Assembly: GCF_007570935.1 (NCBI RefSeq)
Contig: NZ_VLLR01000001.1
Location: 1,612,001 to 1,676,000, forward strand
From: Lactobacillus sp. LL6
GTDB taxonomy: Bacteria; Bacillota; Bacilli; Lactobacillales; Lactobacillaceae
Reading direction: 5' to 3'
DNA: 64,000 nucleotides
Shown: positions 60,997 to 64,000 of the stretch, one piece after another
Numbering within the stretch: position 1 is the stretch's first letter
Layout: each line of letters opens with the position of its first letter
The notes under the pieces: generated by a model
Seen by the model: the letters and a program-made list of their open reading frames with translations, nothing else
What the model was told of the DNA's origin: nothing
Database searches by the model: none
Position numbers and translations under genes: made by a program

Positions 60997-62292
60997 TTAT
61001 TCTAAGCCTAGCTTTTTAAAAATGTCGTCCACATGACGTAAGTGATAATGATAGTCAAAAGCATCATCAATATCACTTTCAGACAAGTAGTTCATAATTT
61101 CGCTATCTTCAACTAACTTTCTAAATGAAGTTTGTTCATTCCAAGACTTAGCGGTTAATTTTTGTACCATATCATAAGCCTTTTCACGAGAAAGACCAGC
61201 TTCATCAATTAGTTTAAGAAGTACACGTTGCGAATAAATCAAGCCATAAGTACGATCCATATTCTTGAGCATTGTCTCTGGAAATACATCCAAGTTAGTA
61301 AGAATACGGTTAAAACGATTAAGCATGTAATCAATGCCAATTGTAGCATCTGGCAAAATAACACGTTCAGCACTGGAGTGAGAAATATCACGTTCATGCC
61401 ATAAAGTTACATCTTCATAAGCTGTTACGATTTCACCACGAAGAACTCGAGCCATCCCGCATAAATTTTCTGAACCAATCGGATTACGCTTATGAGGCAT
61501 TGCAGATGAACCCTTTTGACCAGCACGGAAATGCTCTTCTACTTCATGAATTTCGCTTCTTTGCAAACCACGAATTTCAGTGGCCCAATTTTCAATACTA
61601 GTTGCAATCAAAGCAATCGTAGCAATGTATTCTGCATGTAAGTCTCGTGGTAAAATTTGACTAGTAATTGGCTGTTGAGTAAGACCTAGTTGTTTCATTA
61701 CACTAGTTTCAACTGCTGGTGGAACATTTGCAAAAGTTCCTACGGCCCCAGAAATTTTTCCACTTTCCACACCTTTTGCAGCATGTTCAAAGCGTTCGAT
61801 ATTACGATTGATTTCTGCATACCAGCGAGCAAGTTTAAGACCAAAAGTAGTTGGTTCAGCTTGTACCCCATGAGTACGTCCCATTTCAACCGTATTTTTA
61901 TATTTAATTGCTTTTTCAGCAATAGTTTTTTTCAAAGCTGCTAAGTCTTGACGGATGATTTCATCGGCTTGCTTTAAAATATAGCCTTGTGCAGTATCCA
62001 CTACATCAGTTGAAGTAAGACCAAAGTGGACCCACTTCTTTTCATCGCCTAAGCTTTCTGAAACAGTTCTAGTAAAAGCCACTACATCATGATGAGTAAT
62101 TTCTTCAAGTTCTGCCACACGTTCAACTGTAAAACTTGCATTTTTTGCAATTTTTTCTGCATCTGCTTCTGGAACTTCCCCAAGGCTAGCCCAAGCATTA
62201 GTTGCTGCAATTTCAACCTTAAGCCAAGCAGCATATTTATTTTCAAGTGACCAAATTTTGCCCATTTCAGGACGAGTATAACGTTCTAACAT
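60997..62292 (-). CDS. purB: Adenylosuccinate lyase
   Basis: The 431-residue protein begins MLERYTRPEMGKIWSLENKYAAWL. It has the fumarase/aspartase-superfamily signature SSAMPHKRNPIGSENL (about 262-277), EMGRTHGVQAEPTTFG with a catalytic His (about 136-151) and TSTDVVDTA. It makes AMP from adenylosuccinate and AICAR from SAICAR. It is 3 bases downstream of purA, so both are in one operon for AMP synthesis from IMP. Confidence 0.97.
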   Translation of the reverse strand: MLERYTRPEMGKIWSLENKYAAWLKVEIAATNAWASLGEVPEADAEKIAKNASFTVERVAELEEITHHDVVAFTRTVSESLGDEKKWVHFGLTSTDVVDTAQGYILKQADEIIRQDLAALKKTIAEKAIKYKNTVEMGRTHGVQAEPTTFGLKLARWYAEINRNIERFEHAAKGVESGKISGAVGTFANVPPAVETSVMKQLGLTQQPITSQILPRDLHAEYIATIALIATSIENWATEIRGLQRSEIHEVEEHFRAGQKGSSAMPHKRNPIGSENLCGMARVLRGEIVTAYEDVTLWHERDISHSSAERVILPDATIGIDYMLNRFNRILTNLDVFPETMLKNMDRTYGLIYSQRVLLKLIDEAGLSREKAYDMVQKLTAKSWNEQTSFRKLVEDSEIMNYLSESDIDDAFDYHYHLRHVDDIFKKLGLE

Positions 62293-62295
62293 AAA

Positions 62296-63606
<1,311 letters not shown>

Positions 63607-63627
63607 TCAATAATTGTTACATATGAT

Positions 63628-63737
63628 ATTCTAGCAATAATTATTAGAATGTCAATGTAAAAAGCGAATCATTTTTATTTAATTCAAAAATATAGTTCGC
63701 TTTTATTGTTGACAAAAAGATGATTCTCTTTTATATT
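63628..63737. promoter_or_regulatory. Divergent purA/guaC control region with paired PurBox-like sites
   Basis: purA promoter on the minus strand: TTGACA (63650-63655) and TAGAAT (63628-63633), spacer 16. guaC promoter on the plus strand: TTGACA (63709-63714), 17 bases, TATATT (63732-63737). Between the two -35 boxes lie inverted sites AAAAGCGAATCAT (63660-63672) and, on the other strand, AAAAGCGAACTAT (complement of 63692-63704). Both resemble the PurR PurBox (AWWWCCGAACWWT). They lie about 17-19 bases apart, the PurR spacing. The same arms can also form a hairpin, but no gene ends here. Confidence 0.6.
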
Positions 63738-63781
63738 ATCTTTGTTTCGAAAACTTCACGATATTTAAGGAGAATATTACA

Positions 63782-64000
63782 GTGAGCAATTATTTTAGTA
63801 TGGAAGCCTTTGACTATGATGATATTCAATTAGTTCCTAATAAAGGCATTATCAAAAGTCGCCATGATGCAGATACAAGTATTAAGTTTGGAAGCCGAAC
63901 ATTTAAAATTCCAGTTGTACCTGCCAACATGGAAAGTGTTATTGATGAAAAACTCGCTACTTGGCTAGCTCAAAATGGCTATTACTATGTAATGCATCGT
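63782..64000 (+). CDS. guaC: GMP reductase, N-terminal part
   Basis: The gene runs off the right edge; the first 73 residues are seen. A GTG start at 63782 has AAGGAG 9 bases upstream. The sequence [20 protein letters not shown] and [31 protein letters not shown] matches the GuaC branch of the IMPDH/GMPR family. It converts GMP back to IMP with NADPH, feeding the adjacent purA-purB branch. It is divergent from purA and shares a PurBox-like region. Confidence 0.92.
   Translation, partial: MSNYFSMEAFDYDDIQLVPNKGIIKSRHDADTSIKFGSRTFKIPVVPANMESVIDEKLATWLAQNGYYYVMHR

Noticed and set aside
63660-63704. Rho-independent terminator between purA and guaC
   Set aside because: Both genes point away from the region, so nothing needs to end here; the arms fit paired PurBoxes better.

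Overview
The window looks like a chromosomal segment of a low-GC Lactobacillus of the gasseri/johnsonii/acidophilus group. The pointers are an Apf-type protein ending in HxWY, an SLAP-domain protein, a helveticin J family protein, PepN and PepD peptidases, a maltodextrin ABC operon and several SEC10/Rgg-type genes, with A+T-rich coding throughout. The gene order rsmG-noc-parA-parB-DUF951-ychF (1-3980, minus strand) is the segregation block usually found near oriC. No tRNA, rRNA, CRISPR array, transposase or integrase was seen.

Layout. 1-4.0 kb: segregation block. 4.1-17.4 kb: housekeeping and stress genes (CvpA, ApbE, two NADPH:FMN reductases, two TetR regulators, a FtsX-type ABC exporter, PepD, a cinnamoyl-esterase-like hydrolase, YaaA, a GalT-like protein). 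17.6-20.7 kb: L,D-transpeptidase followed by an SLAP/helveticin cassette. 20.8-27.9 kb: DtpT peptide transporter, PepN, Apf-like protein, MFS efflux. 28-30.1 kb: a two-gene ABC cassette. 30.2-46.0 kb: macro-domain protein and the maltodextrin locus (MalK-E-F-G importer, two GH13 enzymes, a LacI/MalR-type regulator, a tyrosine phosphatase, GlpK), interrupted at 35.7-39.2 kb by a microcin-C-like island. 46.2-51 kb: pyridoxal/HMP kinase, a decaying membrane-protein cluster with a second Rgg regulator, a MazEF-like toxin-antitoxin pair, GatD. 51-59.3 kb: tandem DMT transporters, a broken YiiX-like amidase cassette, and an Rgg-linked ABC locus with a small secreted protein. 59.5-64 kb: SEC10-type surface protein, PurB, PurA and divergent GuaC.

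The most interesting system is the 3.5 kb island at 35.7-39.2 kb. It holds a divergent Rgg regulator, a 28-residue short hydrophobic peptide, an 11-codon peptide gene with a strong ribosome-binding site, a perfect terminator-type hairpin, a MccB-like ThiF-fold adenylating enzyme and an overlapping MFS exporter. This is the layout of a microcin C (peptidyl-nucleotide) operon, here apparently under Rgg/short-peptide control. The RBS-supported peptide does not end in asparagine, as MccB substrates do. An overlapping reading frame does end in Asn.

A second theme links the accessory regions. Four cassettes (SLAP/helveticin, ABC pair, Mcc-like island, YiiX-like amidase) are each bracketed by a direct repeat made of the neighbouring gene's 3' end or terminator, with no recombinase gene nearby. 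In the ABC case a complete duplicate of the last ~28 codons of the upstream MFS gene, differing mainly at synonymous sites, remains on the far side. This suggests that competition-related cassettes enter at gene ends and terminators by recombination.

Regulation visible in the sequence: matched operator/cre promoters upstream of malK and malL with identical spacing, and a third operator copy downstream of the -10 of the phosphatase-malR unit; paired PurBox-like sites between purA and guaC; and a palindromic TetR operator pair. All functional names rest on reading the translated sequences by eye, without database searches.
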